From an uncultured Clostridia bacterium (GTDB lineage: Bacteria > Bacillota > Clostridia > Christensenellales > CAG-917), in NCBI GenBank assembly GCA_944358385.1, contig CALVQW010000012.1, positions 1-59,937 of the forward strand: a stretch of DNA of 59,937 nucleotides, in the 5' to 3' direction. Positions 25,459-33,778 of the stretch are shown here, piece after piece. How positions within the stretch are numbered: position 1 is the first letter of the stretch; the number at the start of each line of letters is the position of its first letter. Below the pieces are notes generated by a model. That model did not search any database. It was not told where the DNA came from and worked only from the letters and a program-made list of their open reading frames with translations. The position numbers and the translations under genes are program-made.

Positions 25459-26859
25459 TCAGACATGCGATGACACTGCGCTTTTCTTGGCTTTGCGGAT
25501 GTACTTCGCGGCGAGCAGCCTTTTGCCCGCTTCGCGTGCCGCCTCCGCCGCCATATACCACACCCGCATGGGGACTTTTATATTGCGGGACATGGGGGCT
25601 TTCTCGTCCTCGAAACACTCTATCGCCGCCTGCATCGAACGCAATGCGTCCTCATGTCTTTTCAGATGCATGCTCAACTGCGCGGAGGCGATGTAGGTTT
25701 TTGCGAGCAACACGTATATCTCGCTGCCCGGCGCACCCGTGCACAGCTCGTGCAGGATGGAGATGGAGCGGTTGAAATTGTAGTATGCCTCCGTCTGCGC
25801 GAGGCTGCCACGCCGGGCATACACCTCGCCCAGAGCGCAGAACGCCACGCCGCACCCCTTTGTACGCTCCAAGCCGCCCCTGATGTAGGTGTCGCACGCG
25901 CGGATAAACTCCGCTTTGGCATTGACGCGACTGCCGGCGAGCATGAGAGCAGTGCCGTACTCGTAATACGCCTCGGCGGCTTCCCTTGCATATTTCACGG
26001 GGTGCCTCTGCTCCACCCTTTGATAGGCTTCGGATGCACTCTTCCGATAGCTTAAAGAATTGTCTCCTTTCGTGCACGCGCACACCCGCGCCAACCCCGC
26101 GACCGCCCGCGCATAATAGTACTCGTACAACGCCTCACTGCCGCACGCCGCCTCGACATGCCCCTTCGCCTTCCTGTACTCCTCGCCGGCTTTGGCGTAC
26201 TTGCGCCCCGCAAACAGCTTGTCCGCGGCGGCAAGACACTCCCCCGCCATCTTCATCAAAGCGTCCTCGTCAAAGGCAGTGACGACGGGAACCTCGGCTT
26301 CCGGTTCCTCATCCGGCATTTTGATCACGGTTCTGTCGATCCCGGGCGTCCTGACAGCAGACTTCTTCTCCGCGGGAGCGGGTGCCGGATCTTTTGCCGC
26401 AGCGGCGGGCTTTTTATCTGCGGGCGCGCCCTTTGCGAGCGTGGGCTTGTCCGCAAGCGTGCTGCTTTCAGGTGCGGGCTTAGGCTTGTCCGCGGCGTCC
26501 GCCGATTCCCGCGCGAGTCCCGCCGCCTTCGCGGACGGCGGAGAAATGGGATCGGGACGGGAAAACGCGCTCGTCCTCTCCTCGGGAACGGCGGTCACCC
26601 CCGCCTCCCCCAAAGCCACGGCGTCCTTGCCTGCGTCGGGGAAATGCATCGCCACCACCTGCTCCAGCACTTCGCGCAGTCTGTCCTCGGGGTACAAAGC
26701 GTCGTCTACGTCCAGCGTCAGCGAGCCGAGAGTCTCCTCCGACACGGCAAAACCGCCGAACCCTTTCAGCACACTCCCCACCACGGAGGCGGGAGGTGTG
26801 GGATCGGCGATGTGCGCTTTGAGCCACGCACCTTGCAACTGCACATCATATCTTTTCAT
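25459..26859 (-). CDS. TPR protein sharing its N-terminal domain with the neighbouring AAA+ ATPase
   Basis: 466 residues. The first ~75 residues (MKRYDVQLQGAWLKAH, SVLKGFGGFAVSEETLGSLTLDVDD) align by eye with the start of the AAA+ protein (KIGLSDEWVLKH, VFSSMKGFVVCESTYNSLTFAVETD). An Ala/Pro/Lys-rich disordered linker (~90-185) leads to helical repeats from ~200 to the end (LFAGRKYAKAGEEYRKAKG, AYYEYGTALMLAGSRVNAKAEF), which read as TPRs. The start at 26859 has GGAGAG ahead. A shared domain in two neighbouring proteins suggests both dock to the same target or to each other, with the TPR part as a scaffold. I do not recognise the shared domain. Confidence 0.75.
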   Translation of the reverse strand: MKRYDVQLQGAWLKAHIADPTPPASVVGSVLKGFGGFAVSEETLGSLTLDVDDALYPEDRLREVLEQVVAMHFPDAGKDAVALGEAGVTAVPEERTSAFSRPDPISPPSAKAAGLARESADAADKPKPAPESSTLADKPTLAKGAPADKKPAAAAKDPAPAPAEKKSAVRTPGIDRTVIKMPDEEPEAEVPVVTAFDEDALMKMAGECLAAADKLFAGRKYAKAGEEYRKAKGHVEAACGSEALYEYYYARAVAGLARVCACTKGDNSLSYRKSASEAYQRVEQRHPVKYAREAAEAYYEYGTALMLAGSRVNAKAEFIRACDTYIRGGLERTKGCGVAFCALGEVYARRGSLAQTEAYYNFNRSISILHELCTGAPGSEIYVLLAKTYIASAQLSMHLKRHEDALRSMQAAIECFEDEKAPMSRNIKVPMRVWYMAAEAAREAGKRLLAAKYIRKAKKSAVSSHV

Positions 26860-27157
26860 TTTCTCTCCGACTCGCCACACCCTCGGCACGGCTCAAAGCC
26901 ATTATACCGCCCTCGCGCATTTCACGCAAGTCCGCTCACACACCGCCCTTTCATTTGACGGCTGCCGCCTTGTCGCGGTACTCCTTGGACAACTATATGA
27001 TCACCGCACAGAAATTCATCTTTTTGATAAAAACAAGTAGCCGTAGCACCATTATTTCCTTGTTCTTCATCCCTCTGCGACCTCTTGCTATCTTTTGAGT
27101 TATTTTAGCAAATTTTGACAGAAGAATCAATATAAATATAAAGCTGATTAAGATTTA
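26860..27157. other. Boundary between GC-rich chromosome and AT-rich island
   Basis: Base composition changes sharply near 27000. A 9-bp direct repeat GACAACTAT lies at 26988-26996. On the minus strand just beyond it the frame LSKEYRDKAAAVK ends in a stop, and may be the tail of a gene cut by the island. Confidence 0.4.
26988..26996. repeat. Left 9-bp direct repeat of the AT-rich island
   Basis: GACAACTAT, repeated exactly at 31924-31932 and with one change (GACAATTAT) at 32269-32277. It sits at the composition boundary. Confidence 0.45.
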
Positions 27158-27310
27158 TCAATAACACAAAATAGATGTCGTATAATTGGTTGAATTAGAA
27201 TGTAAAATAATGCCATTTTGAGTGTCTATAAAATAATGTAACACTTCTGAAAAATGCGTATTGCCAACAAAACAAATTCCTTTATAAATCAAACCAATTT
27301 TTCCACTCAT
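27158..27310 (-). CDS. Small 50-residue reading frame downstream of the peptide cluster
   Basis: ATG at 27310 opens a 50-residue frame (MSGKIGLIYKGICFVGNTHF... ending TTSILCY). A well-placed GGAG lies before a second ATG at 27339 that gives only MTNAELNI before a stop. The arrangement suggests either a small gene or the remains of one broken by a frameshift. No function is recognised. It follows the PLP-enzyme gene on the same strand. Confidence 0.3.
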   Translation of the reverse strand: MSGKIGLIYKGICFVGNTHFSEVLHYFIDTQNGIILHSNSTNYTTSILCY

Positions 27311-27529
27311 TATTAAATATTAAGTTCTGCATTCGTCATTTTTAATCTCCTTAATTTATTTTTCCACTCTTTTTACCATAACAGCAAATCTCTTTAAAAA
27401 TTGATTTGTCGTTGCATATATTTATAATTATTGCAGAACAATTACATTCAGGTATACTAACATGAAAATCCTAAGTCATTTTCAATCTTTAAATTCGCCT
27501 CATCGTCCACGGTTGGCAGCCAATCATTT

Positions 27530-28663
27530 TTACAGACCGCTAACAATGTTTTTATATTTTTTCGTTCCTACATAGTTGTCTATAGACCCTTCATATATTT
27601 TCATCGGTCCCAGTATTCTTGTGCCAATATCATACATGCTATATGCTCCAATTTGTTTAAAAACTATTATGTCGCCTATACTTAATCGTGCTGTATCTTG
27701 TAGCCTAAAAAAAATATCCGACTCCTTACATGTCGCCCCGCATACCTTTTGTATTTTTGATGTAATATTTGTATAATTATCTTGCACTATATCATATTCG
27801 CATGATTTTAAATAGCCTTTGGGAAGGTGCATCGTTGAACCATCCACTATTACAATATCCTCTCCATATAATTCTTTTTTAGCAATAACTTTTGTGCAAT
27901 AATAACCAGCATCTTTTACTAAAGAATTGCCGGGCTCAAATACAATTTTGGGTTTATAGTTATAAAGATTATTTTCTATGTAAATGGTTTTTATGTAATC
28001 ACTAAATGTCCAATATTTGTATCCTGTTTTATATCCTCCGCCTATGTCAATATACCTTAAATTATCCAACTCTAATTCGTTTTCAATCATTTTCAATCTA
28101 TTCACAATGTCAGAATAAACAGAGGGATCCCTGCTGTTACCCGATAAGCTGCATTGCAGTCCTACTAAATTGTTTCTAATCTCCCTTTTATTTATCAAAA
28201 AACGGAATTTGTTGGATGATATATCTATGCCAAACCTTGAGGTCTTGTTTGTAAATCTGTCGTCTGTTGTAACATCATTCAAATTAAGCCTAATACCAAA
28301 TTGTTGATCTGGCTTTTTACAACACCATTGTTCCATTTGCTCAATAGAATCTAATATCACAACGCTTCCTGCGCGAGCATAATCGTGACAAAATGCCGCA
28401 CAATTTGATATGAATATTTTGTCCTCAGGCACGCCAATGTCAATTAACATACGGTATTCATACTCCGAACACACTTCAAAATACGATTTTAACTGATTCA
28501 ACGCACAAAGTATCGACGGGTTGTAATTTGCTTTAACGGAATATGCAACAATATCCTCACGACCGTTTTGCCTAATTAGGTCGTTGAAGTTTTTGTAAAG
28601 CTCGGTTGCTTTTTGCGCATCCACAATATAACATGGTGTTTTTAGCAGATTATCAAAGGACAT
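27530..28663 (-). CDS. Fold-III PLP-dependent decarboxylase-like enzyme in a peptide-modification cluster
   Basis: 377 residues, relative of diaminopimelate, ornithine and arginine decarboxylases. The PLP lysine lies in VAYSVKANYNP, the glycine-rich phosphate site in YIDIGGGYKTGY, and the C-terminal active-site segment in CGATCKESD. The usual EPGR motif reads EPGNSLVKDAG, an Asn for the phosphate-contacting Arg, so substrate or reaction may differ. The start at 28663 has GGGAG ahead and overlaps the preceding radical-SAM gene by 22 bases. The AT-rich codon use matches the cluster and not the host. It could decarboxylate a free amino acid or a residue of the modified peptide; neither can be decided here. 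Confidence 0.82.
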   Translation of the reverse strand: MSFDNLLKTPCYIVDAQKATELYKNFNDLIRQNGREDIVAYSVKANYNPSILCALNQLKSYFEVCSEYEYRMLIDIGVPEDKIFISNCAAFCHDYARAGSVVILDSIEQMEQWCCKKPDQQFGIRLNLNDVTTDDRFTNKTSRFGIDISSNKFRFLINKREIRNNLVGLQCSLSGNSRDPSVYSDIVNRLKMIENELELDNLRYIDIGGGYKTGYKYWTFSDYIKTIYIENNLYNYKPKIVFEPGNSLVKDAGYYCTKVIAKKELYGEDIVIVDGSTMHLPKGYLKSCEYDIVQDNYTNITSKIQKVCGATCKESDIFFRLQDTARLSIGDIIVFKQIGAYSMYDIGTRILGPMKIYEGSIDNYVGTKKYKNIVSGL

Positions 28664-29619
28664 CTGTGATCTCCCATTCCTAGTTTTCCAAAATGATGGA
28701 ACGACATTCCTATACAGCCCCCATTGCAAAATTCTACATACTTGCATGTTGCACACGCCGAATTCTTGCTTACCTGATAGTTACTAAAAAGTTTGCTTTT
28801 TTCATTATTAATTATATTTTCCAAACTGTTTTCTAAAAGATTGCCCAAAGGGAAACCGGTTAAGCATGTACATGGGTATACAGTAAAATCAGGATAAATA
28901 TAGACCTTATATTTAACATTTCCACAATTTGTTTTTTGCGGTGCCATTTGTGAAAAACCTTTCTTTAATCGTTCATTTAGCAATTCAAAATCAAAAAGTT
29001 TTTTGATGCTCAAGAGCACCTCTGCATTTTCTATTAAATAGTCGACCAAACAGTTCCATTCCTCTATGCTTAAAATATCTGCATCATTTGCACAGCCAAA
29101 TGGTAGCTTGGCGGATACTTTCCAGTATTGCATGTTTTTAAATAGCGGCATCTGCTTGCACAAATCCTTAACATCCGAATAATTTGACTTCCCTACTGTT
29201 GTTGATATATTGTACTTGATATTTTGCTTATTGAGTTTATAAATGGCGCTCTCTACTTTACTAAATACATCAATTTGTGCATTTCCTCTAATTAAATTAT
29301 GATATTCCGCCGTCCCGTCTAAAGACAGTTGCACATCAAAATTTGGTTGTTCAATTTTCTCAATCCAATCAGAATATACTCCGTTCGTATTAATGCATAT
29401 TCCTTTAAAATGCGAATCGCACATTTTTACAATACAAGCCAACTCTTTATGCAAAGATGGCTCGCCACCTGTAATAAATAGATGATGCGCTGAAAAATCA
29501 TTGTTTTTTAATACTGTCTGCAACTTATCTACATCGATAAAACCGGCTTTTTTTTCACCCCTTATGCAAAACTTGCAATCTAAATTACAACTTTCCGTTA
29601 ACAATAAATATATTTGCAT
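28642..29619 (-). CDS. Radical SAM/SPASM enzyme 3 of the peptide cluster
   Basis: 325 residues. The SAM-binding [4Fe-4S] motif is in ESCNLDCKFCIRG, the GGEP motif in FITGGEPSLHKEL, and a Cys-rich C-terminal SPASM-like end (YPCTCLTGFPLGNLLEN, CATCKYVEFCNGGC) binds auxiliary clusters. SPASM proteins typically cross-link or oxidise ribosomally made peptides. The start has AGGTGAT upstream and lies 9 bases after the previous stop. AT-rich throughout. Its partner substrate is probably the 62-residue peptide at 31661. Confidence 0.88.
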   Translation of the reverse strand: MQIYLLLTESCNLDCKFCIRGEKKAGFIDVDKLQTVLKNNDFSAHHLFITGGEPSLHKELACIVKMCDSHFKGICINTNGVYSDWIEKIEQPNFDVQLSLDGTAEYHNLIRGNAQIDVFSKVESAIYKLNKQNIKYNISTTVGKSNYSDVKDLCKQMPLFKNMQYWKVSAKLPFGCANDADILSIEEWNCLVDYLIENAEVLLSIKKLFDFELLNERLKKGFSQMAPQKTNCGNVKYKVYIYPDFTVYPCTCLTGFPLGNLLENSLENIINNEKSKLFSNYQVSKNSACATCKYVEFCNGGCIGMSFHHFGKLGMGDHRCPLIIC

Positions 29620-29628
29620 ATCACCTAA

Positions 29629-30501
29629 TTACTCCGCCGCGATTTCCCAAATATTATTATTTCTTAATAGCGTTAGATAAGATGAGGCCATTATCTGGCA
29701 TTCATGATACCATTTGCAGGTTGAACAACGCTTATTTATTAATAAATTTTTATAATATCTTTTTCTCTCCATAAAATGATTAACATCATTGAAATAGAAC
29801 TCTGGAATTTCCGCAATATTAACGTCATTTTGTTCTATTTCAAGCAAACAAAACGGTATATCTATAAATTTTATTGTTGACGACAATAATTGTTTCTGCT
29901 CTGTAATGTATTTTTTAATGCTCGCTTTGTTTGGAATTGAAACTTTGTTTTCTTTTGATTTCTTTGTTTCGTTCATTCTTGCTAAAACTATTGCACTTGG
30001 GAACAATTCTTTTTTTTCCAAAAAATCCGCAATATTAAAAGACGAGTTTATCATTTCGCTGTTGATAATAAATTTAACATTATAATCAATTCCAATTTTA
30101 TTAATCTCGTTTATGTTTTTCAATGTTTTATCATAGACACCCGAAACTCTTACAATGGACTCATGCGTGCATTTCTCGCCATGTATCGGTATTATAAAAC
30201 ATAATTTATCCGCATTTTTTATTCTAGATGGCACCAATAGACTTCCGTTTGTATAAATTTCTATTTTCTTTGGGCTATATGTTTGTGCCAATTTGATTAT
30301 TTCATAAAATTTACTGTGAGTTAACGGTTCTCCACCATTGATTACGATAATATCTTGGTTTGTAATATTAATTGCGTCTAACCTCGCAAAAATTTCGTCA
30401 TATGTCAATTCTTGTTTTTCCATGCCTGTTGAATTAGAAAAACAAAAAACACATTTATAGTTACAGCAATAATTTATGTTGAAATAAAGTATCTTACTCA
30501 T
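29629..30501 (-). CDS. Radical SAM enzyme 2 of the peptide cluster
   Basis: 290 residues. CNYKCVFCFSN carries the three cluster cysteines, VINGGEPLTH the SAM-binding GGEP, and the C-terminal RCSTCKWYHECQ gives cysteines of a short, partial SPASM/twitch-like end. Start at 30501 chosen because the protein begins MSKILYFNINYCCNYKC as other family members do; a TTG start at 30531 is possible. It is shorter than its two neighbours and the most divergent of the three, so it may act on a different residue or as a partner in a complex. Confidence 0.8.
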   Translation of the reverse strand: MSKILYFNINYCCNYKCVFCFSNSTGMEKQELTYDEIFARLDAINITNQDIIVINGGEPLTHSKFYEIIKLAQTYSPKKIEIYTNGSLLVPSRIKNADKLCFIIPIHGEKCTHESIVRVSGVYDKTLKNINEINKIGIDYNVKFIINSEMINSSFNIADFLEKKELFPSAIVLARMNETKKSKENKVSIPNKASIKKYITEQKQLLSSTIKFIDIPFCLLEIEQNDVNIAEIPEFYFNDVNHFMERKRYYKNLLINKRCSTCKWYHECQIMASSYLTLLRNNNIWEIAAE

Positions 30502-30543
30502 TTGCTCACTACGTCGAAGTAGGTTGCCCAAATTTTAATCGAC

Positions 30544-31701
30544 TTACTTTACGTGCGAAAAATGATACTGCCCGGTCCTTGATTTATACATTATTTTTAA
30601 CGCTTTGGGATTAAAATTATCCAGGTCTAAACCCGAGTCGTACTTTTTGTATACTTCATTATTGACTTCTGTTATTGCCTTCAGTAACTTTTGGGCACGC
30701 ACGCATGTTATGTTATCTATTTTCTCGAAAGATCCCTCTAAAATAGCGCTTGATACACAACCGCCTTTACATACGCCAAAAAATTTACACCGCTCTCGAC
30801 ATTGCTTTGCTCTCGCCGAGCTTATTTCTGCCAATTTAGTATAAGCAGGAGACTTAAACGCTTCAGAAATAAGGGACACGTCATTTATATTGCCAAGCAT
30901 AAAGTCTATAGTATACGGTCTTCCACACGGATATAAATCACCATTTGGATTTAAACATATTCTATTATGTATACAAGATCCTCCATACTGAATGCAATAT
31001 AACCGATCAGAAACCTTCAATAAATCTTCAAATGTTTTCGCCGAAACCGAACACGTCTTATCAAATAACCAGTATTTGTACATTTCAACCAAAGCATTTA
31101 CGTATTCATCAATATTTAGCTCAAACTCAGGGTGCTCTTTTGCCGCACCGCTCATAAATAGCGCTAATATCTTATAATTTATGCCTTCTTTGTTAAACCA
31201 CTCATATGTTGTTTTCAAATTCTTAATTGACAATGCGGTTTCTACGCATAAAACACCAAAACTAATTTGCGCCTTTTTTAGCATCATCATGTTGCTATAT
31301 ACTTTTTTTGTGTTAGAACGCAAATCATCGTTATGTGGTCCATCAAATGATATGCCGATCGAAAAAGCATACTTTTTAAATAGATCTACCCAACTTTCAT
31401 CTAATAACAACCCGTTGGTTTGTATGGAATTCTTAAACACCAGATCTTTAGCACCATTCATTAATTCTTGTTCATAATCAAGAACGGTTTTAAAGTTTTC
31501 GATGCCCCACAATGTGGGTTCACCGCCATGAAAAACAACATGGATTTCATTATATTCTTTTGAAGCAATATACAACATCCTCTTGGCATCCTGCGGATTC
31601 ATAAAAAGATCTTCAAAGCCTTCTTCCGCATGATAACAATGCCGACAGCGCATATTGCAATTATTTGTTGGTTTTATTGTTATTGCAATCCTTTTCTTCA
31701 T
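30544..31701 (-). CDS. Radical SAM/SPASM enzyme 1 of the peptide cluster (anSME-like)
   Basis: 385 residues. The N-terminal CNMRCRHCYHAEEG has the CxxxCxxC cluster motif, VVFHGGEPTLWG the GGEP motif, and the C-terminal SPASM domain has CLNPNGDLYPCGRP and CRERCKFFGVCKGGC with at least seven Cys for two auxiliary clusters. Overall it resembles anaerobic sulfatase-maturating-type peptide modifiers. The gene begins 41 bases before the end of the peptide gene, so the two are translationally linked, as precursor and maturase often are. Confidence 0.9.
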   Translation of the reverse strand: MKKRIAITIKPTNNCNMRCRHCYHAEEGFEDLFMNPQDAKRMLYIASKEYNEIHVVFHGGEPTLWGIENFKTVLDYEQELMNGAKDLVFKNSIQTNGLLLDESWVDLFKKYAFSIGISFDGPHNDDLRSNTKKVYSNMMMLKKAQISFGVLCVETALSIKNLKTTYEWFNKEGINYKILALFMSGAAKEHPEFELNIDEYVNALVEMYKYWLFDKTCSVSAKTFEDLLKVSDRLYCIQYGGSCIHNRICLNPNGDLYPCGRPYTIDFMLGNINDVSLISEAFKSPAYTKLAEISSARAKQCRERCKFFGVCKGGCVSSAILEGSFEKIDNITCVRAQKLLKAITEVNNEVYKKYDSGLDLDNFNPKALKIMYKSRTGQYHFSHVK

Positions 31702-31849
31702 TTGTTTCTACGTTTAAAATTTTATATTCATAGCAGGTTTCATTATCGTCGTCTCCGCCCCAGCCTTCTTCACCTTCATACCAAGCAGCCCATTCTTCTA
31801 CAGAGTTCTTTTTACACCGAACTTCATTTATCAACTTAAACTTATTCAT
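31661..31849 (-). CDS. Candidate RiPP precursor peptide (62 residues)
   Basis: First gene of the AT-rich cluster, with a strong ribosome site (TTGGAGGCGTAA) and a promoter at 31876-31904. A basic start (MNKFKLINEVRCKKNS) leads to VEEWAAWYEGEEGWGGDDD, then ETCYEYKI and an Asn/Lys-rich tail. Aromatic residues W20, W23, Y24 and W30 and cysteines 12, 39 and 55 are obvious targets for radical-SAM cross-linking. Position, size and overlap with a SPASM enzyme support a precursor role. No match to a named precursor family is recognised, and no peptidase or exporter lies in the cluster. Confidence 0.7.
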   Translation of the reverse strand: MNKFKLINEVRCKKNSVEEWAAWYEGEEGWGGDDDNETCYEYKILNVETNEEKDCNNNKTNK

Positions 31850-31875
31850 TTACGCCTCCAATACAGTTTTTTTTA

Positions 31876-31904
31876 AGCATATCAATTCGTCTTAACAAAG
31901 TCAA
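31876..31904 (-). promoter_or_regulatory. Promoter of the peptide cluster
   Basis: On the minus strand TTGACT (31899-31904), 17-base spacer, TATGCT (31876-31881), 27 bases before the peptide ATG. Confidence 0.8.
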
Positions 31905-31915
31905 CCCACCCACAG

Positions 31916-32209
31916 TTATTTTAGACAACTATTTTTGAATTTGTACTTTCCCACTTTTTTGTGGAACACGAAAAAGCACATCCTGCTCTCACGGATGGCA
32001 TCGTCGTACTCCGTCTGTTTGCCGGCATGCGCCATGCAAGGATCTTCGTCCTCGCAAATGACGGGCTTCAGCCTTATCTCAAAAAATTGCTCCAAGTAGT
32101 CGCCGGAAAGTTTGTTCACGAAGTTCGTGAGCCTGAGCCTCTCGATCTCCAATTCCGTTATGGACGACGCAAAAAATATCGTGTATACATTCTTTATCTC
32201 GTAACTCAT
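31916..32209 (-). pseudogene. Truncated DUF4062-like sensor gene
   Basis: The 97-residue frame starts MSYEIKNVYTIFFASSITELEIERLRL and runs to CEDEDP, KQTEYDDAIRESRMCFFVF and HKKVGKY, the conserved N-terminal domain of large DUF4062/TPR proteins (TIR-like fold). After KVGKY the frame becomes unrelated (KFKNSCLK, stop) exactly where the AT-rich island begins, so most of the gene is missing. Full-length relatives continue for hundreds of residues. A good ribosome site (GGGGGAG) remains. Such proteins are often linked to immunity or stress sensing. Confidence 0.7.
31924..31932. repeat. Right 9-bp direct repeat of the AT-rich island
   Basis: GACAACTAT, exact copy of 26988-26996, inside the stop region of the truncated DUF4062 gene. 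Confidence 0.45.
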
Positions 32210-32547
32210 TTGTGTCTCCCCCTTTTGTTTCTGACCGCGGCGCACATTTCGGGCGCACACCTATTTTAGACAATTATATATTGCAGAAATTTATATGGCA
32301 AGAAAATCGAGAAATATTTATTTTGTTAAATTTGTTGCCTGCGCCGATGCAGGCGTTGCGGCGCGCTCTTACGGATGCCCGTGCGTGTGCGGGGCGGGGA
32401 ATCACCTCAACGGGCGTCCCGCCTCTTCCGAGAAGGCGGTGCCGTTTCCGCGCAATGGCTGTTGCCTCGCGGAGTGCGCAACACGGCTTTGAAATGACGA
32501 AACGGCGATGTGAACCGCCGTTTCGGCGATTTTGTCGGGTGTGCGTC
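32210..32547. other. Intergenic with stem-loop
   Basis: No gene seen. Contains the third GACAATTAT-type repeat (32269-32277) and a stem CGAAACGGCG/CGCCGTTTCG (32498-32525) that may end transcription of the sigma operon on the minus strand, though its U-run is poor. Confidence 0.4.
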
Positions 32548-32578
32548 TCAGTCGTCGAAGCGGTCGGAGAACCAATCG

Positions 32579-33778
32579 TCATCGTCGTCGTAGCGGTCGC
32601 CACTCACCGTGCCGTCCGCCGTCCGCAAAGACATAGTCGTAATGTCCGTCCCGCACATAGATGCGGAAGGCGACGGGCGTGCCGTCCAGCGTGCCGCTCA
32701 CCGCGATGACTCGCACGCCGTCCTCCGTCTCGTCCTCAAAGACGAGCGTCTCGCTCCTGCCTTCGACATAGTTCTCTATGGTCATGTTCAGCTCGGTCTC
32801 GTCCTGCTCCGTCTCATATTCCACGGTCATGCGCTCCACGCGTCTGCCGTCCTCGAAGACGGTGTAGACATATTCCGTCTCCGTCTCCTCCACGCCGTCC
32901 TCGCTCTCCGTCTCCGTCTCCTGCCTCACTTCGATGTAGGAGCGTCTGTCCTCGCTCGTGAAAGCGCGGAAGAAGAGTTCGCTCTCACTCTCGTGTTCGC
33001 CGTCCTCGCTCTCCGTCTCCGTCTGATATTTGCCCGTGACCTCGTAGGTGTAGAACTCGGTGACCAGGACGCCCTCCTCGATGGAGTAGTTCTCCTCGCT
33101 CTCTTCGCCGTCCGTCTCTCCGGAGACGAAGTGCTTGTTGTGCTTGTTGTAATAGAGCACATAGCCCGAAGTGCCGCCCGTAAGATCCGTGCTGGTGACG
33201 CGCATGCCGAACTCATACTTACCCGCGTACTTACCCGCGGGCGCGATGGCTTCACCCGATATGCCGCCGTCCGAGAGCAGGCTCTCCACCAGCGAAAGGT
33301 ACTTGTTGAGAGTGGCGACCTGTTCCTCCTCCGCAGCGGACGCGAGACGTGAGGCATCCGACGCGGCAGGGATGAGAGCCTCTCCCGCCGCCACTGCGGC
33401 GACAGCCGCCCCGCCATCGGACGCCGACGCCAGAATGGAACCCACCGACGCCGCGCCGTAGGCGTAGAATCTGTCCGCGCTCGTGATGTTGCCGAAAGGA
33501 TCGCTCCCGCCGCCGGGAGTCACGGGAGTGCCGCCGCCTTTGAGCCAAAGGGGAAGGAACACTCCGAGGAAAATGGCTGCTACGAGCAGCACTGCGATGA
33601 CCGCGATCATCACCTTTTTGCCGTCCGTGAGCGCGTGTTCGCCGCCTTGGGCATAGGAGAGCCTGCTCTCCTTCACCGAGGACAGCCCGAGATCGCGCTT
33701 CACCTTCTCCTTCACTCTCTCGTCGGGGAGAATGTCGACGCGGTGTTCTGCAAGCAGTTTTTTCACATCCTTTTTCAT
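32579..33778 (-). CDS. Single-pass membrane protein, probable anti-sigma factor, with frameshifted C-terminus
   Basis: 399 residues. A ~50-residue cytoplasmic N-terminus (MKKDVKKLLAEHRVDILPDERVKEKVKRDLGL) precedes one membrane helix (VMIAVIAVLLVAAIFLGVFLPLWL), then a large acidic extracellular domain. That domain matches the lipoprotein at 34611: Y.Y.AAS.GS.L..A...GAAVAA and L.KYLSLVESLLSDGGI. The gene overlaps the sigma gene by four bases. Sigma plus overlapping membrane protein is the usual ECF sigma/anti-sigma layout, though no ZAS zinc motif is seen. The 3' end has a 7-bp tandem duplication (GCCGTCC at 32611-32617 and 32618-32624). Without it the frame ends in an acidic tail DGTVSGDRYDDDDDWFSDRF at 32548. 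Confidence 0.78.
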   Translation of the reverse strand: MKKDVKKLLAEHRVDILPDERVKEKVKRDLGLSSVKESRLSYAQGGEHALTDGKKVMIAVIAVLLVAAIFLGVFLPLWLKGGGTPVTPGGGSDPFGNITSADRFYAYGAASVGSILASASDGGAAVAAVAAGEALIPAASDASRLASAAEEEQVATLNKYLSLVESLLSDGGISGEAIAPAGKYAGKYEFGMRVTSTDLTGGTSGYVLYYNKHNKHFVSGETDGEESEENYSIEEGVLVTEFYTYEVTGKYQTETESEDGEHESESELFFRAFTSEDRRSYIEVRQETETESEDGVEETETEYVYTVFEDGRRVERMTVEYETEQDETELNMTIENYVEGRSETLVFEDETEDGVRVIAVSGTLDGTPVAFRIYVRDGHYDYVFADGGRHGEWRPLRRR

